Positions 1 through 8,364 of a DNA stretch of 64,000 nt are shown one piece after another. The number at the start of each line of letters is the position of its first letter. The stretch's first letter is position 1. The notes beneath the pieces were generated by a model. That model made no database searches. It was not told the DNA's origin and worked only from the letters and a program-made list of their open reading frames with translations. The stretch spans positions 120,071 to 184,070 of the forward strand of contig JALONQ010000005.1 in the NCBI GenBank assembly GCA_025454835.1. Direction: 5' to 3'. The position numbers were made by a program, and so were the translations under genes. This DNA is from Bacteroidota bacterium (lineage in GTDB: Bacteria; Bacteroidota; Ignavibacteria; UBA10030).

Positions 1-161
1 TCGGCCGTGATGCTCTTGCCGCCGTCCGTATTCTCTCCATTCACGACGACGCAATCGATCTCGTGCTTCTGGACATAGCTTTTGAGGAGGGTACGGAGAA
101 GCGTGAGGCCGGGGCGGCCGTTCACGTCACCCACGAACAGGACATTCAGCGTACGGGACAC
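1..161 (-). CDS. YmdB-family metallophosphoesterase, N-terminal part only
   Basis: Only the first 53 codons are inside the window; the gene runs off the left edge. The reading frame begins with a hydrophobic strand followed by FVGDVNGRPG and then VVNGENTDGGKSIT. These are the first metal-binding Asp motif and the NGEN motif of the YmdB-type calcineurin-like phosphoesterases (TIGR00282 family), some of which hydrolyse 2',3'-cyclic nucleotides. I chose a GTG start at 161 because it leaves only a few residues before the first strand; no convincing Shine-Dalgarno is visible. A TATATT hexamer on the minus strand at 191-196 could be its -10 box. It follows the glycan operon but is probably transcribed separately, because a terminator-like hairpin lies between them. 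Confidence 0.75.
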   Translation of the reverse strand, partial: MSRTLNVLFVGDVNGRPGLTLLRTLLKSYVQKHEIDCVVVNGENTDGGKSITA

Positions 162-201
162 AGGTCGGTCGGGAGATGGTCGGATGATCCAATATACGAC
201 G

Positions 202-226
202 AAAACGGCCGGGTTGACGGCCGTCA
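202..226 (-). terminator. Possible intrinsic terminator of the glycan operon
   Basis: On the minus strand ACGGCC (224-219) and GGCCGT (210-205) form a 6-bp GC stem with an 8-nt loop, followed by a short T run (205-202). The stem starts inside the stop codon of the upstream glycosyltransferase gene. The stem is short and the T run brief, so efficiency is uncertain. Confidence 0.4.
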
Positions 227-1273
227 GCGGCTGCCGGATGGAGCGGCGAGCGCTGCCGCGTAGACCTCGGCGGTCCGGCGGGCGACATGCTTCCAGAGGA
301 ATTGCCCGGAAATGTGTTGGGCGAGCGCTTCGTTTCGGGGACGGTCGAGGGCGGTCTGGATCTTCCGACGGATGTCGTCGACGTTGTACGGATCGACGTA
401 GTCGGCCAACGGCCCGAAATACTCGCGCGGCCCTCCGTGCGGCGTGATGACGACCTTGGCCCCGCTCAAGCCTGCCTCCAGGGCCGCGATGCCGGGCGTT
501 TCGAACAGCGAGGGAAGGACGAACGTGTCGCACGCGGCGTAGGCCGAAGCCAACAGGTCGCTGTCGTGGTCGATGTGATCAAGGATCAAGAGGCGAGGAT
601 TGTGCTGCGAACGGGCCAGCACCTCCGCCGCCTCGCGCGTCTCCTCCACCCTTCCGATGATGACGGCCTGGCGGTCGATGCCCTCGAGGGCCTCGACGAG
701 CCGCATGACATTCTTTCGGGACGGAGCAATGTGGCCGACGGACAGGACGAAGCCGCTGCGGTCGTAGCGCTCGACGAACTGCGCCGGACCCGCCGTACGG
801 AACCGCTCCTCAACTCCGTTCGGAATGACCGCCAGCTTCTCCCGAGGTACGCCAAAGGCCTCATGAAAGAGCGTCGCTTCTTCCTGCGTGTTGGGGGCCA
901 CCATGCGCGCCCACCCACACATCTCGGCGATCATCGCGTAATCGGTCCAGAAAGCGGCGTAGACCTTTCGCATGGCCGTTTCGACCGCTCGGAGCGAACG
1001 CACCTGCCAGGCTGGCCGGCGCGTGATGTAGATCGGCGAGACCACGATCGGAATGCCCTGCTGACGCAAGGCACGGGCGAGATGAAAGGTCTCGAGTCCC
1101 GCGCCGAAGATGTGTACGAGGTCCACATCCCCCTTACGAACCTCGGTGAACGCGTCAAACAACCGCACCTCGTGGCCGAGCCTCTGAAGCTCCGAGGCAG
1201 TTTGGAGCACCTGCGTTCGCGGACCGCCACGGAGGACCGCGGTCGCTTGATGGGTGGCGAGTGCGATCTTCAT
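224..1273 (-). CDS. Family 4-type glycosyltransferase (GT-B fold)
   Basis: A 349-residue protein with the two Rossmann domains of a GT-B glycosyltransferase. The N-terminal acceptor domain starts MKIALATHQ and has a Gly-Gly-rich loop (LRGGPRTQ). The C-terminal nucleotide-sugar domain has a VIPNGVEE linker, the donor motif FVLSVGHIAPSRKN and the EX7E-type motif LFETPGIAALEA. It should transfer a sugar from a nucleotide donor to a growing lipid-linked or envelope glycan on the cytoplasmic face; donor and acceptor cannot be told from sequence. The start at 1273 is fixed by a 4-bp ATGA overlap with the stop of the upstream deacetylase gene; a longer in-frame extension upstream is GC-rich shadow sequence. 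Last gene of a four-gene operon. Confidence 0.85.
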   Translation of the reverse strand: MKIALATHQATAVLRGGPRTQVLQTASELQRLGHEVRLFDAFTEVRKGDVDLVHIFGAGLETFHLARALRQQGIPIVVSPIYITRRPAWQVRSLRAVETAMRKVYAAFWTDYAMIAEMCGWARMVAPNTQEEATLFHEAFGVPREKLAVIPNGVEERFRTAGPAQFVERYDRSGFVLSVGHIAPSRKNVMRLVEALEGIDRQAVIIGRVEETREAAEVLARSQHNPRLLILDHIDHDSDLLASAYAACDTFVLPSLFETPGIAALEAGLSGAKVVITPHGGPREYFGPLADYVDPYNVDDIRRKIQTALDRPRNEALAQHISGQFLWKHVARRTAEVYAAALAAPSGSR

Positions 1274-2823
1274 CGTCGGCGACCGAATGAGGCCAGCCGG
1301 TCGACGGCCAGCGTGAGCGGGATGCGGTAGTTGAAGGCGCGGGCCCGAGCGAGATCGGTCGGGTCGGTCACCGGCGGCGGACCCGGCTTCCACGGCAGCG
1401 ACGCCAACTCGATCCGCGGTTCGACGCGGTGGAAGGTCTCCTGCCCGTCGGGCCGGACGACGTGCAGCCACGCGCGGGGCGAGCCGTCGGGCGTCGCCAC
1501 CAGCAGACGGTCGTCCTGCAAGGTCATCTCGACGGGATGCGATTCACGATCGATCCACCACTCGGCATACTCCTGCATCGTCAGATGCACAACGCCGGGT
1601 CCGGACGCAGCACGCACCAAGGCATCGAGCACCTCGGGCTGTCCGTCCTTGGGATGATGGTAGAAGAGGAGCGGTTCCCGGCGCGCGCGCTTCTCGGCAA
1701 CGACGCGTTCGTAGTACGATCGAATGGCGGTATGGTCATAGCCCTGCCGACGGAGCGAACCGATGCTGATGGGATGGACGGGAACCTGGAGCGCTCCCCG
1801 ACGGTCGGTTCCCAGGACCGGCCTCGACGGGAGGTTGTCGAAGTCGAAGCTGAATTCCGACGAATAGAGGAATCGGAAATCCGCGATGACCGTGCCGAGC
1901 ACGCTGCTCCAACGCCCGTACGGAGCGGCAAAGCCAACGGCGCCGACGCGGAGTGTGCGGAACGCGTCGCGAGCTTTGAGGATGTTCGCATGGTTTCGTT
2001 TCGCGTCGGGAAAGACCCGGTGCTCAAAGCAGTGTATGCCGATCTCCTGTCCCTGCATCTGCGCATACCGCCACAGAAAATCTTGCTGGGTTCCGACATC
2101 GACGAACCAGGTGGCGCGCACACGGCGTTCCCGCAGGAATTCGAACAACCCTTCCACCTCTCCGGCACTCCCACGGTCGGTGTCGATGCGAAGCGCGAAG
2201 ACCGAGGATGCGTCTTCCGGATAGTACCATGTGTGGGCATACCAAGCACCTCGCGCATGATGCAAGTGCCGCAAGGATGTCGAGACGATCCGGCGGAGCG
2301 GCGCTTTGTCCACGGCGGCCACCCGCTCAAACGGCAATCGGGGTCCGTTCGAGTAGAACGACTTGCGCAACGCACGCTCGTCGAGCGCCGCCTTCGACGG
2401 GTCCACGGGAAGCGCGATGATGTTCCCCTCGTCGAAGGACCCGACGAACGCCGTCGCCTCTCCCGACTCGGATGGAAGCTCGTTCGCGTTCCATGCCACG
2501 GTCGCCCGTTGGCGCAAGTCGGCGAGGCCTGACCCGCGGAAGATCGAGGCGTCATCGGGCAGTACGTACGAGACCGGCCGACGGCCCGATGTCGTGCCCC
2601 GGATCTCTGCGTAGACCTTGGCCGAACACAGGACACCGCCTCCGAGGCGCAGGTACTGCCGCACCATCTCGATCTCGCGGTCGTCCGACGCATCATTGAC
2701 CACGACGGCGCTGTAGCGCTCGGGCGTCACGTGTCCATGGGCGCGTTCATGCGGAACGCCCTCTTGCTCCAGCAGCAGGCGCCAGCCGGACGGCTCGCCC
2801 AGGATTCCGATGCAGATCCTCAT
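1270..2823 (-). CDS. NodB-like polysaccharide deacetylase family protein
   Basis: 517 residues. The N-terminal about 180 residues look like a flavodoxin/GATase-like alpha/beta domain (VVVNDASDD, LGGGVLCSAKV) with no catalytic Cys-His-Glu triad that I can see. From about residue 205 there is a CE4/NodB-type domain: FALRIDTDRG supplies the paired Asp motif (D214, D216), and HCFEH (264-268) matches the HxxxH metal motif. A Leu/His-rich barrel strand, YHHPKDG, follows at the usual place. No signal peptide is visible, so it may act on an intracellular lipid-linked intermediate. Its place between flippase and glycosyltransferase points to N-deacetylation, or a related hydrolysis, of an envelope polysaccharide. 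The start at 2823 overlaps the preceding stop as ATGA. Substrate unknown. Confidence 0.75.
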   Translation of the reverse strand: MRICIGILGEPSGWRLLLEQEGVPHERAHGHVTPERYSAVVVNDASDDREIEMVRQYLRLGGGVLCSAKVYAEIRGTTSGRRPVSYVLPDDASIFRGSGLADLRQRATVAWNANELPSESGEATAFVGSFDEGNIIALPVDPSKAALDERALRKSFYSNGPRLPFERVAAVDKAPLRRIVSTSLRHLHHARGAWYAHTWYYPEDASSVFALRIDTDRGSAGEVEGLFEFLRERRVRATWFVDVGTQQDFLWRYAQMQGQEIGIHCFEHRVFPDAKRNHANILKARDAFRTLRVGAVGFAAPYGRWSSVLGTVIADFRFLYSSEFSFDFDNLPSRPVLGTDRRGALQVPVHPISIGSLRRQGYDHTAIRSYYERVVAEKRARREPLLFYHHPKDGQPEVLDALVRAASGPGVVHLTMQEYAEWWIDRESHPVEMTLQDDRLLVATPDGSPRAWLHVVRPDGQETFHRVEPRIELASLPWKPGPPPVTDPTDLARARAFNYRIPLTLAVDRLASFGRRR

Positions 2824-4211
2824 CTCGTTCGTTGTGTAAGTTCGCGAAGGTCCGCCGTCGTCAGGGCTCGCGTGACCATGGCCGCGCCCACATACGCGAG
2901 GGCGCCCCACAGGACGGTCAGCAAAACGTGCATATCTGGAAGGAGCATCAAGATGACGGCGAGAGCGATGCTGGCCATCACACCACGGCCGAAACCGACG
3001 GGGGCTGGAATGACCATCGCAACGCGCACGGCCCGTTGCATGAGCACCAGGCTGAGTCCCTCAGCGAGGAGCAAGCCAACCGCCGCGCCGAGCACGTCAC
3101 CGATCAGAATGCCCCCCGTCACGGCCGCGACGTTGGCGAGCGCACTGACCGCCATGACGTTCCGATAGCGTCGTTCGCCGTCGGAGGCGAGCAGAGCAGA
3201 CGTGTAGACGGTGTGGAGCATCGTCAACATCGCATACCAAATGAGGATGCCGAATACCGGCCCCGACGCCGAGAACGCCTCTCCGTAGACGAGCACGACG
3301 AGCGGGGTCGCGACCATCGCTCCGCCAACACCCATCGGCAATCCCAGGAGCAGGATCCAGCGCATCGACCGCGACAGTACAGAGGAGAGTTGAGCCGCAT
3401 CCAACTGGCGCAGGCGCGTTGACGCCGGCAGCAGAAGGGTGCCGAGGATCCGGTCGGCCATCAGCACGAAGAAGACGAGCTTGTTTCCCCCGGCAAAGAC
3501 GCCTGCGGCACCGCTTCCGAGGATGGCTCCGACGGCGAGGAGGGGGAAGTTCGCCGTGAGGTGTCCGAGCACCGACCCCGCCCCGAACGGCCACGCCGCC
3601 GCGAGCAGCGATCGCCATTCGCCGAACCGGATGCGCAGGATGCCGACCGAGCGGCGGTATCGCAGGAGGAGATAGCCGGTACTGCCCAGGTCGCCGATCA
3701 CCGCCGCCAGAGCCGCCTTTGTCAGATCGCCGGTGTCGTGCACGGCCACCACTAGGAACGACAGATAGAATGCTGCACCCAGGGTCCGCGCAACGGCGAC
3801 CTCGGTCAACCGCTCGCGACCCTGAAAGTACCACTCCAGGAACAGCGCGTGCAACACCCCCGACAGTGACGTGACAAGGACCACCGCCGCAAGCTCCGGC
3901 GGCTCGATCCACAAGACAGAGACGACAGCAACGACAACGATGGCTCCACCGGTCGTCAGAAGGCGCGCGCCGATGAGCGTCCCGGGATCGACCTCTCCGG
4001 TCCCTCTGGCAACGGAACGCGTCCCAAGCACGTGAAGTCCTGCACTGCCGGTGAGCGAGACGTAGGAGAGGGCCGTGAGACCGATCATCACCATCCCGAA
4101 CCCCTCGACACCCAACGTTCGGGCGAGATACGCGACGGCGAAGAAGCCGAGGATGCGACGGGCGATCTCCGACAAGAGCAGCGAAGAGACATTCTGCCGA
4201 ACGGAGCTCAC
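2820..4211 (-). CDS. Wzx-like polysaccharide flippase (MOP superfamily)
   Basis: 463 residues, almost entirely hydrophobic helices (about 12-14 predicted) with short charged loops. This is the pattern of the MOP-superfamily O-antigen/exopolysaccharide flippases that move undecaprenyl-linked glycan units across the inner membrane. The N-terminus SSLLLSEIARRILGFFAVAYLARTLG, read as a first helix with its RxLG-type motif, is typical of the family. I chose a GTG start at 4211 because GTGA overlaps the stop of the upstream glycosyltransferase by 4 bp, the same coupling as at the other junctions of this operon; an 84-residue upstream extension is Arg/Pro-rich and implausible. Membrane topology supports the call; the substrate is not predictable. 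Confidence 0.85.
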   Translation of the reverse strand: MSSVRQNVSSLLLSEIARRILGFFAVAYLARTLGVEGFGMVMIGLTALSYVSLTGSAGLHVLGTRSVARGTGEVDPGTLIGARLLTTGGAIVVVAVVSVLWIEPPELAAVVLVTSLSGVLHALFLEWYFQGRERLTEVAVARTLGAAFYLSFLVVAVHDTGDLTKAALAAVIGDLGSTGYLLLRYRRSVGILRIRFGEWRSLLAAAWPFGAGSVLGHLTANFPLLAVGAILGSGAAGVFAGGNKLVFFVLMADRILGTLLLPASTRLRQLDAAQLSSVLSRSMRWILLLGLPMGVGGAMVATPLVVLVYGEAFSASGPVFGILIWYAMLTMLHTVYTSALLASDGERRYRNVMAVSALANVAAVTGGILIGDVLGAAVGLLLAEGLSLVLMQRAVRVAMVIPAPVGFGRGVMASIALAVILMLLPDMHVLLTVLWGALAYVGAAMVTRALTTADLRELTQRTR

Positions 4212-5194
4212 GCGGTCGTCTCCGGTCCGGATTCGATCAGTTGTATCAGGCGATCTCGCCGGCGTGCGAGGCTGAATCGTTGGACAACGTGTTCGCGGGC
4301 AGCCTGACCGTGAGACGGAGGCAGGGCCAAGGCCAGGCGCAGCGCGCGCACGAGCGCGTCTGGATCGTTGGGCTCCACGAGCAGTCCGGCGTTTCCCACC
4401 GCGCGTGGGTTGCCGCCGACGGCCGTCGCCACGGGAATGCACTCGCACAGCATCGATTCGCAAAGAGCATTGGGAAGTCCCTCGCGCCTCGACGGCTGAC
4501 AGTAGACCGAGGCCCGGGAGAGATGCGACAGGAGGCCGCCTTGCGGCGTCCAGGGCACGAGCTCAACGTTCGAAGGCGCACCCAGCGAAGCTGCCAGCTC
4601 TCCGTGGATGCCGATGATCGTGAACCGAAGGTCCGGCGCTCGACGGGCCGCCTCGACCAGCACGTCAATCCCTTTGACCTTCAGACGCACCGCATCCGAG
4701 ACTGCGGCGACGCAAACGATACGCGGCTCTTTCGCCCCGGCACGGGTCCAACGATCGGGATCGAAACCGGTCGGCAGGACCTCGATGTTTCGCCCTTCGT
4801 ACCGCGCGCGTTCCTTCGCCTCGGTCACCAGAGATTCGTCCACCGCCAACACGCGCGTGGCGGTCCGCAGCGCCTGTCCGACGAGCTTTGATTTCCAGCG
4901 GCTTGTCCAAAGTCCATACCCCAGGTCGGGCTCGCTGGCCACATCGACGCCGCCGACCTGGATGAACGTGCGCTTGCCCAGCGAGGCGCCGGTGAGCACG
5001 GCCATCGCGCCGTAGACCGACGCGAACCAGGCGAAGACGACATCCGCGGAAGAGACCTTCATGGAGATCCGACCGGCCTGGATCGGGCCGGACCCGATCA
5101 TCGGCGTGACGTCATACCGTGACCGTAGGAACGCCAGATCGTCCAGAATGAACGGCGTCTCAAAGGCCGCGATAAAGAGGATGCGATGGGGCAT
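4208..5194 (-). CDS. Family 4-type glycosyltransferase (first gene of glycan operon)
   Basis: 328 residues, GT-B fold. The short N-terminal domain begins MPHRILFIAAFETPF. The C-terminal donor domain contains VLPTGFDPDRW, VKGIDVLVEAARRAPDL, and the EX7E motif in REGLPNALCESMLCE, followed by the AVGGNPRAVGNAGLLV loop. These mark it as a GT4-type retaining transferase using a nucleotide sugar. It is the promoter-proximal gene of the coupled set (transferase, flippase, deacetylase, transferase), so it probably builds the same envelope glycan. Specificity is not inferable. The 174 bp upstream hold a heptamer array at 5207-5234. Confidence 0.85.
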   Translation of the reverse strand: MPHRILFIAAFETPFILDDLAFLRSRYDVTPMIGSGPIQAGRISMKVSSADVVFAWFASVYGAMAVLTGASLGKRTFIQVGGVDVASEPDLGYGLWTSRWKSKLVGQALRTATRVLAVDESLVTEAKERARYEGRNIEVLPTGFDPDRWTRAGAKEPRIVCVAAVSDAVRLKVKGIDVLVEAARRAPDLRFTIIGIHGELAASLGAPSNVELVPWTPQGGLLSHLSRASVYCQPSRREGLPNALCESMLCECIPVATAVGGNPRAVGNAGLLVEPNDPDALVRALRLALALPPSHGQAAREHVVQRFSLARRRDRLIQLIESGPETTA

Positions 5195-5206
5195 GGAAGA
5201 AGTAGC

Positions 5207-5234
5207 CAGTCGTCGGTCGACAGTCGTCAGACGG
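5207..5234 (+). repeat. Heptamer array, CAGTCGT family (4 units)
   Basis: Four consecutive 7-bp units: CAGTCGT, CGGTCGA, CAGTCGT, CAGACGG. It sits just upstream of the glycan operon in an otherwise unremarkable 174-bp gap (5195-5368). It belongs to the window-wide set of degenerate 7-bp-period intergenic arrays. Confidence 0.6.
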
Positions 5235-5368
5235 CGTGCGCCATGATAGAAGCCATCTCAAAGAAGTATGGCGCGGCAATCGCGGCGTCAGAAAACGTCG
5301 AATTGCGTTCGCTGCGAGCGCCGCGCGAGGCACTTGATGCTTGGCCTCCTGGGTCTTTGAATCGACGA

Positions 5369-5848
5369 CTATTCATCAGCAGCCACTTCGAACCGAACGA
5401 CGCGATAGGCCCTGACCGCGTCCATGGCCGAGAAGATGACGCCCATGAGGTCGACGATCATCCCCAAGAGAAAGAGCCCCAGGAGCAGCGGCTGGAGATC
5501 CATGGCTAGCAGGAGCAGGTCGATGCCCAGCAGCAGCGAGACCCCCACGAAGATGCCGATGGCCGTGAAGTACGAGACGTTGGCTTTGCGGATGAGGCTG
5601 CCCCGCTCTTGCAGCGACGCGATCTGACGTATGACGCTCTCCATGCGCTGGTTGTCATGCGTCGCGAAACCGGGCTCGCCCGACTTTCGCGTCAGCCGTC
5701 GCTTCTCTTCGTTGAGCTGGCGGATGCGGTTGAGAATGGCGGAATACTTGTTGCTCACGGTGAGCAGCAGCAGCCCCGTCGCATTGATCATGACGGCGGG
5801 GGCGAGGATGAGCTGAATGACTTGGGTGACGGAGAGGGAGTCGTTCAT
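5369..5848 (-). CDS. DUF2721 family membrane protein
   Basis: 159 residues with the DUF2721 layout: an N-terminal helix (VTQVIQLILAPAVMINATGLLLLTV), a basic central segment with NRIRQLNEEKRRL and a short coiled stretch, then two closely spaced C-terminal membrane helices (about 95-150). The central ISNKYSAILNRIR-like signature, here SNKYSAILNRIR, is the most characteristic part of the family. Function is unknown; these are small inner-membrane proteins. The start at 5848 is chosen because the Met opens the first conserved segment; an upstream extension lacks family similarity. It lies downstream of purM on the same strand, 113 bp away, and may be co-transcribed. Confidence 0.75.
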   Translation of the reverse strand: MNDSLSVTQVIQLILAPAVMINATGLLLLTVSNKYSAILNRIRQLNEEKRRLTRKSGEPGFATHDNQRMESVIRQIASLQERGSLIRKANVSYFTAIGIFVGVSLLLGIDLLLLAMDLQPLLLGLFLLGMIVDLMGVIFSAMDAVRAYRVVRFEVAADE

Positions 5849-5961
5849 GATGCCACTCCCCAGAAAGAACGTCCCAGACTCCACATGTCCAGACTCCAAA
5901 GAAATGGCCAGAGGCGGGAAACATCCAAACGGCAACCGAAGGGCATCGAGAGAGAACTTCG

Positions 5962-6948
5962 CTATGCGATCTCGCCCATGACGACGGGTTCTTCTTTCTT
6001 GAGAGCTCTCAGAAGAGCGTCCGCGGCTTTGGGCGGTGCAATGATGATCATGCCCATGCCGAGGTTGAACGTGCGCCGCATGTCGGCTTCGGGTACATCA
6101 CCGGCTTCCTGGATGAGACGAAAGAGCGTCGGGCGCTGCCAGGCCAGCCAGTCGATCTTGAGCGTGCGGCCTTTCGGGACCACCCGCATCGTGTTGCCTT
6201 CGACGCCGCCCCCCGTGATGTGCGAGAGAGCGTGAATGGGATACTTGGAAAGAAGCGGGTGGACCGACCTCAGATAGGACTTGTGAACCGCCAGGAGCGC
6301 ATCTCCCAAAGTCCCGCCGAGCTTGTCGAAGGGTTCGTCCAGCCTGAACGTGTCGAGCAGCACCTTCCTGGCAAGCGAGAAGCCGTTCGTATGCAGGCCA
6401 GAGGACGGCAACCCGATCAGCACATCCCCCTTCTCCACTTTTGAACCGTCGAGGATCTTCTTCTCATCTACGACGCCGACGATCGTGCCGGCGATGTCGT
6501 AGTCTTTGCCTGAATAGACGCCTGGCATTTCGGCCGTCTCGCCGCCGATCAGGGCACAGCCATTCTCGCGGCAGGCCTTCACGAACCCGAGGATCACCTG
6601 CTCCGCCGTGTCGGGGTCCAGCTTCCCGGCGGCGAAGTAGTCCATAAAATAGAGGGGCTTCGCCCCGCAGACGAGGATGTCGTTGACGCAGTGATTGACC
6701 AGGTCCTGGCCGACAGTGTCGTGCCGGTCCATGGCCACCGCCACCTTCAGCTTTGTTCCGACGCCGTCGACCGAGGAAACGAGAACGGGTCTGCTGTAGC
6801 CCTTGAAATCGGCCCGGTAGAAGGCGCCGAACAGGCCGATGTCGTTGAGTACGTTCTTGGTGAAGGTGGTCCGGACCGGCTTCTTGATGCGTCGGACCAG
6901 TTCTTCTCCGGCGTCAATGTCGACGCCGGCGCTTCTGTACGTTGTCAT
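5962..6948 (-). CDS. purM: Phosphoribosylformylglycinamidine cyclo-ligase
   Basis: 328 residues, the usual length for PurM (AIR synthetase), which closes the imidazole ring of FGAM with ATP to give AIR in de novo purine synthesis. Diagnostic stretches are all present: VLVSSVDGVGTKLKVA near the N-terminus, NHCVNDILVCGAKPLYFMDY, the nucleotide-binding GGETAEMPGVY, LPSSGLHTNGFSLAR, and HITGGGVEGN near the C-terminus. The start at 6948 gives MTTYRSAGVDIDAG, matching the expected beginning; longer in-frame versions run into the divergent promoter region. No other pur genes are adjacent. It is transcribed divergently from the FAA-hydrolase gene. Confidence 0.95.
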   Translation of the reverse strand: MTTYRSAGVDIDAGEELVRRIKKPVRTTFTKNVLNDIGLFGAFYRADFKGYSRPVLVSSVDGVGTKLKVAVAMDRHDTVGQDLVNHCVNDILVCGAKPLYFMDYFAAGKLDPDTAEQVILGFVKACRENGCALIGGETAEMPGVYSGKDYDIAGTIVGVVDEKKILDGSKVEKGDVLIGLPSSGLHTNGFSLARKVLLDTFRLDEPFDKLGGTLGDALLAVHKSYLRSVHPLLSKYPIHALSHITGGGVEGNTMRVVPKGRTLKIDWLAWQRPTLFRLIQEAGDVPEADMRRTFNLGMGMIIIAPPKAADALLRALKKEEPVVMGEIA

Positions 6949-7042
6949 GCGTTCGCCATGGTCGTCTCGGGTGGTCAGCGCCGAGCGTAAGATACGCCAA
7001 ATTGCGGTCGGAGGAAACGACCGTGGCTCGCCGGCCGTCGTC

Positions 7043-7071
7043 TTGAATGTCCCCGCGGCGGTCTCTATATT
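7043..7071 (+). promoter_or_regulatory. Housekeeping-type promoter for the FAA-hydrolase operon
   Basis: TTGAAT (7043-7048), a 17-bp spacer, then TATATT (7066-7071). Transcription would start near 7078, leaving a leader of about 80 nt before the ATG at 7157. The same TTGAxx-N17-TATATT/TAAATT layout is seen before carA, hrcA and nrdJ. Confidence 0.6.
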
Positions 7072-7156
7072 GTTGGTCGCCGGTGGTCGGGTTTCGCGGT
7101 CACGTGCAACCCCCCGGCCTCGACTTGATCCTGGACACGTCGCGACACCATCGAAC

Positions 7157-7819
7157 ATGCCGACCGTTTCGCTCGATTCGCGCTCCATCGCCGTACCCAA
7201 GATCCTCTGCATCGGCCGCAACTATGCCGAGCATGCCAAGGAAATGAAGGCCGAGATCCCGTCGGCCCCCGTCTTCTTTTTGAAGCCAAGCACCGCGCTG
7301 GTCGCCGATGGCGGCGTCGTCAGGATCCCCTCCATCTCGAACGACATGCACCATGAGGTGGAACTGACGGTGCTGGTCGGCACTGGCGGGAGCCATATTC
7401 CGGAATCGGAGGCCCGGAAGCACATCGCCGGCTTCGGCGTTGGCCTCGACATGACGCTTCGCGACGTCCAAGCTGAGGCGAAGAAGAAGGGGCTTCCGTG
7501 GGCGCTGGCCAAGGGATTCGATACTTCGGCCCCAGTTTCGTCTTTCGTGGCCGCCGATCGGGTGCCGAAGGTGGCGTCCCTGAGCCTCGAACTGCTTGTG
7601 AATGGGCAGGTGCGCCAACGCGGATCGCTGGCCGACCTGATCTTTCCTGTCGAACAGCTCATCGCCTATCTCTCGCGGTTCGTCACGCTGGAGGCAGGCG
7701 ACATCATCTATACCGGCACGCCCGAAGGGGTGGCCCGCGTCATCCCCGGAGAAACAATGGAAGCGAAGCTTCTCGGCGGAACGTCGACGCTCACCCGGGT
7801 GACCGTTTCCGTCCAATGA
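7157..7819 (+). CDS. Fumarylacetoacetate hydrolase family protein (YcgM/FAHD1-like)
   Basis: 220 residues, matching the short YcgM/FAHD1 branch (acylpyruvate hydrolase or oxaloacetate decarboxylase activity) rather than full-length fumarylacetoacetase. Key sites: KILCIGRNYAEHAKEM, FLKPSTAL, the metal ligands in HHEVELTVLV (two Glu) and the Asp in GVGLDMTLRDVQ, the Lys in ALAKGFDTSAP, and the C-terminal YTGTPEGVARV. It cleaves C-C bonds of acylpyruvates or isomerises related diketo acids with Mg or Mn. The exact substrate is open. The start at 7157 begins right at conserved sequence. Its stop overlaps the next start as ATGA. Confidence 0.85.
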   Translation: MPTVSLDSRSIAVPKILCIGRNYAEHAKEMKAEIPSAPVFFLKPSTALVADGGVVRIPSISNDMHHEVELTVLVGTGGSHIPESEARKHIAGFGVGLDMTLRDVQAEAKKKGLPWALAKGFDTSAPVSSFVAADRVPKVASLSLELLVNGQVRQRGSLADLIFPVEQLIAYLSRFVTLEAGDIIYTGTPEGVARVIPGETMEAKLLGGTSTLTRVTVSVQ

Positions 7820-8193
7820 ACCGGTTCGTCAGCTTCCTCAAGAACTACGAGGGCGCGCTCGTCGCGTGGGTGGTGATCCTCTGGGTTGTGGTCATGGGGA
7901 TCTACTATTCGTGGGACCGGTCACTCATCACGGCCGCCGTCATTCTCGTCGGCACGATCGGCCAAGCCTTTGCCGCCCTGGGTGTGTGGGTCGGCCTGGT
8001 ACCTGTCGTCGGTCCTCTTGTCGTGCATTTTCTGGCGCTCCCGTTCATTTGGCTCCTGAACGGGGTTGGATACATCGTCTCCATCTTCGCCATCAAGCGC
8101 GGATATACGAAGGATATCGTGGCCACACGGGCCATGACGATCATGCTGTTGATCGGATTGACCGTCGGGTATATCCTGGGAAAGATCCTTTAG
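7816..8193 (+). CDS. Small integral membrane protein, function unknown
   Basis: 125 residues. Seen: a short amphipathic start (MNRFVSFLKNYEG) followed by four hydrophobic stretches at roughly residues 14-32, 36-58, 60-86 and 103-122, and a Lys/Arg-rich loop (AIKRGYTKD) before the last helix. No recognised domain. The ATGA overlap with the upstream hydrolase gene suggests translational coupling, so the two proteins are probably made together. The last codons are followed at once by the intergenic heptamer repeats. I cannot assign a function. Confidence 0.6.
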   Translation: MNRFVSFLKNYEGALVAWVVILWVVVMGIYYSWDRSLITAAVILVGTIGQAFAALGVWVGLVPVVGPLVVHFLALPFIWLLNGVGYIVSIFAIKRGYTKDIVATRAMTIMLLIGLTVGYILGKIL

Positions 8194-8197
8194 AAGA

Positions 8198-8343
8198 GAT
8201 GGAAGTATGAGGATGTAAGATATAAGACTGAACCAAAAAGCCATTCACTCTTCAGAGCTTCGGTCTTTCATCTTTCTACTTCCATCTCACATCTTTCATC
8301 TTACATCTTACATCTTTCATTTCAACATCTCTCATCTTTCATC
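8198..8343 (+). repeat. Paired inverted heptamer arrays (GATGTAA / CATCTTA)
   Basis: Left arm 8198-8232: five exact 7-bp steps GATGGAA, GTATGAG, GATGTAA, GATATAA, GACTGAA. Right arm 8269-8343: CATCTTT, CTACTTC, CATCTCA, CATCTTT, CATCTTA, CATCTTA, CATCTTT, CATTTCAA, CATCTCT, CATCTTT, CATC. GAGATGGAAGTA (8196-8207) is the exact reverse complement of 8277-8288. RNA would form a purine-arm/pyrimidine-arm hairpin. It fills nearly the whole 171-bp gap before the ParA-like gene. Confidence 0.75.
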
Positions 8344-8364
8344 CCCCTCGGACCTCCTCTGTCA

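Noticed and set aside
8198-8343. CRISPR-like appearance of the CATCTTA array
   Set aside because: Units are 7 bp without spacers, and no cas genes are present.
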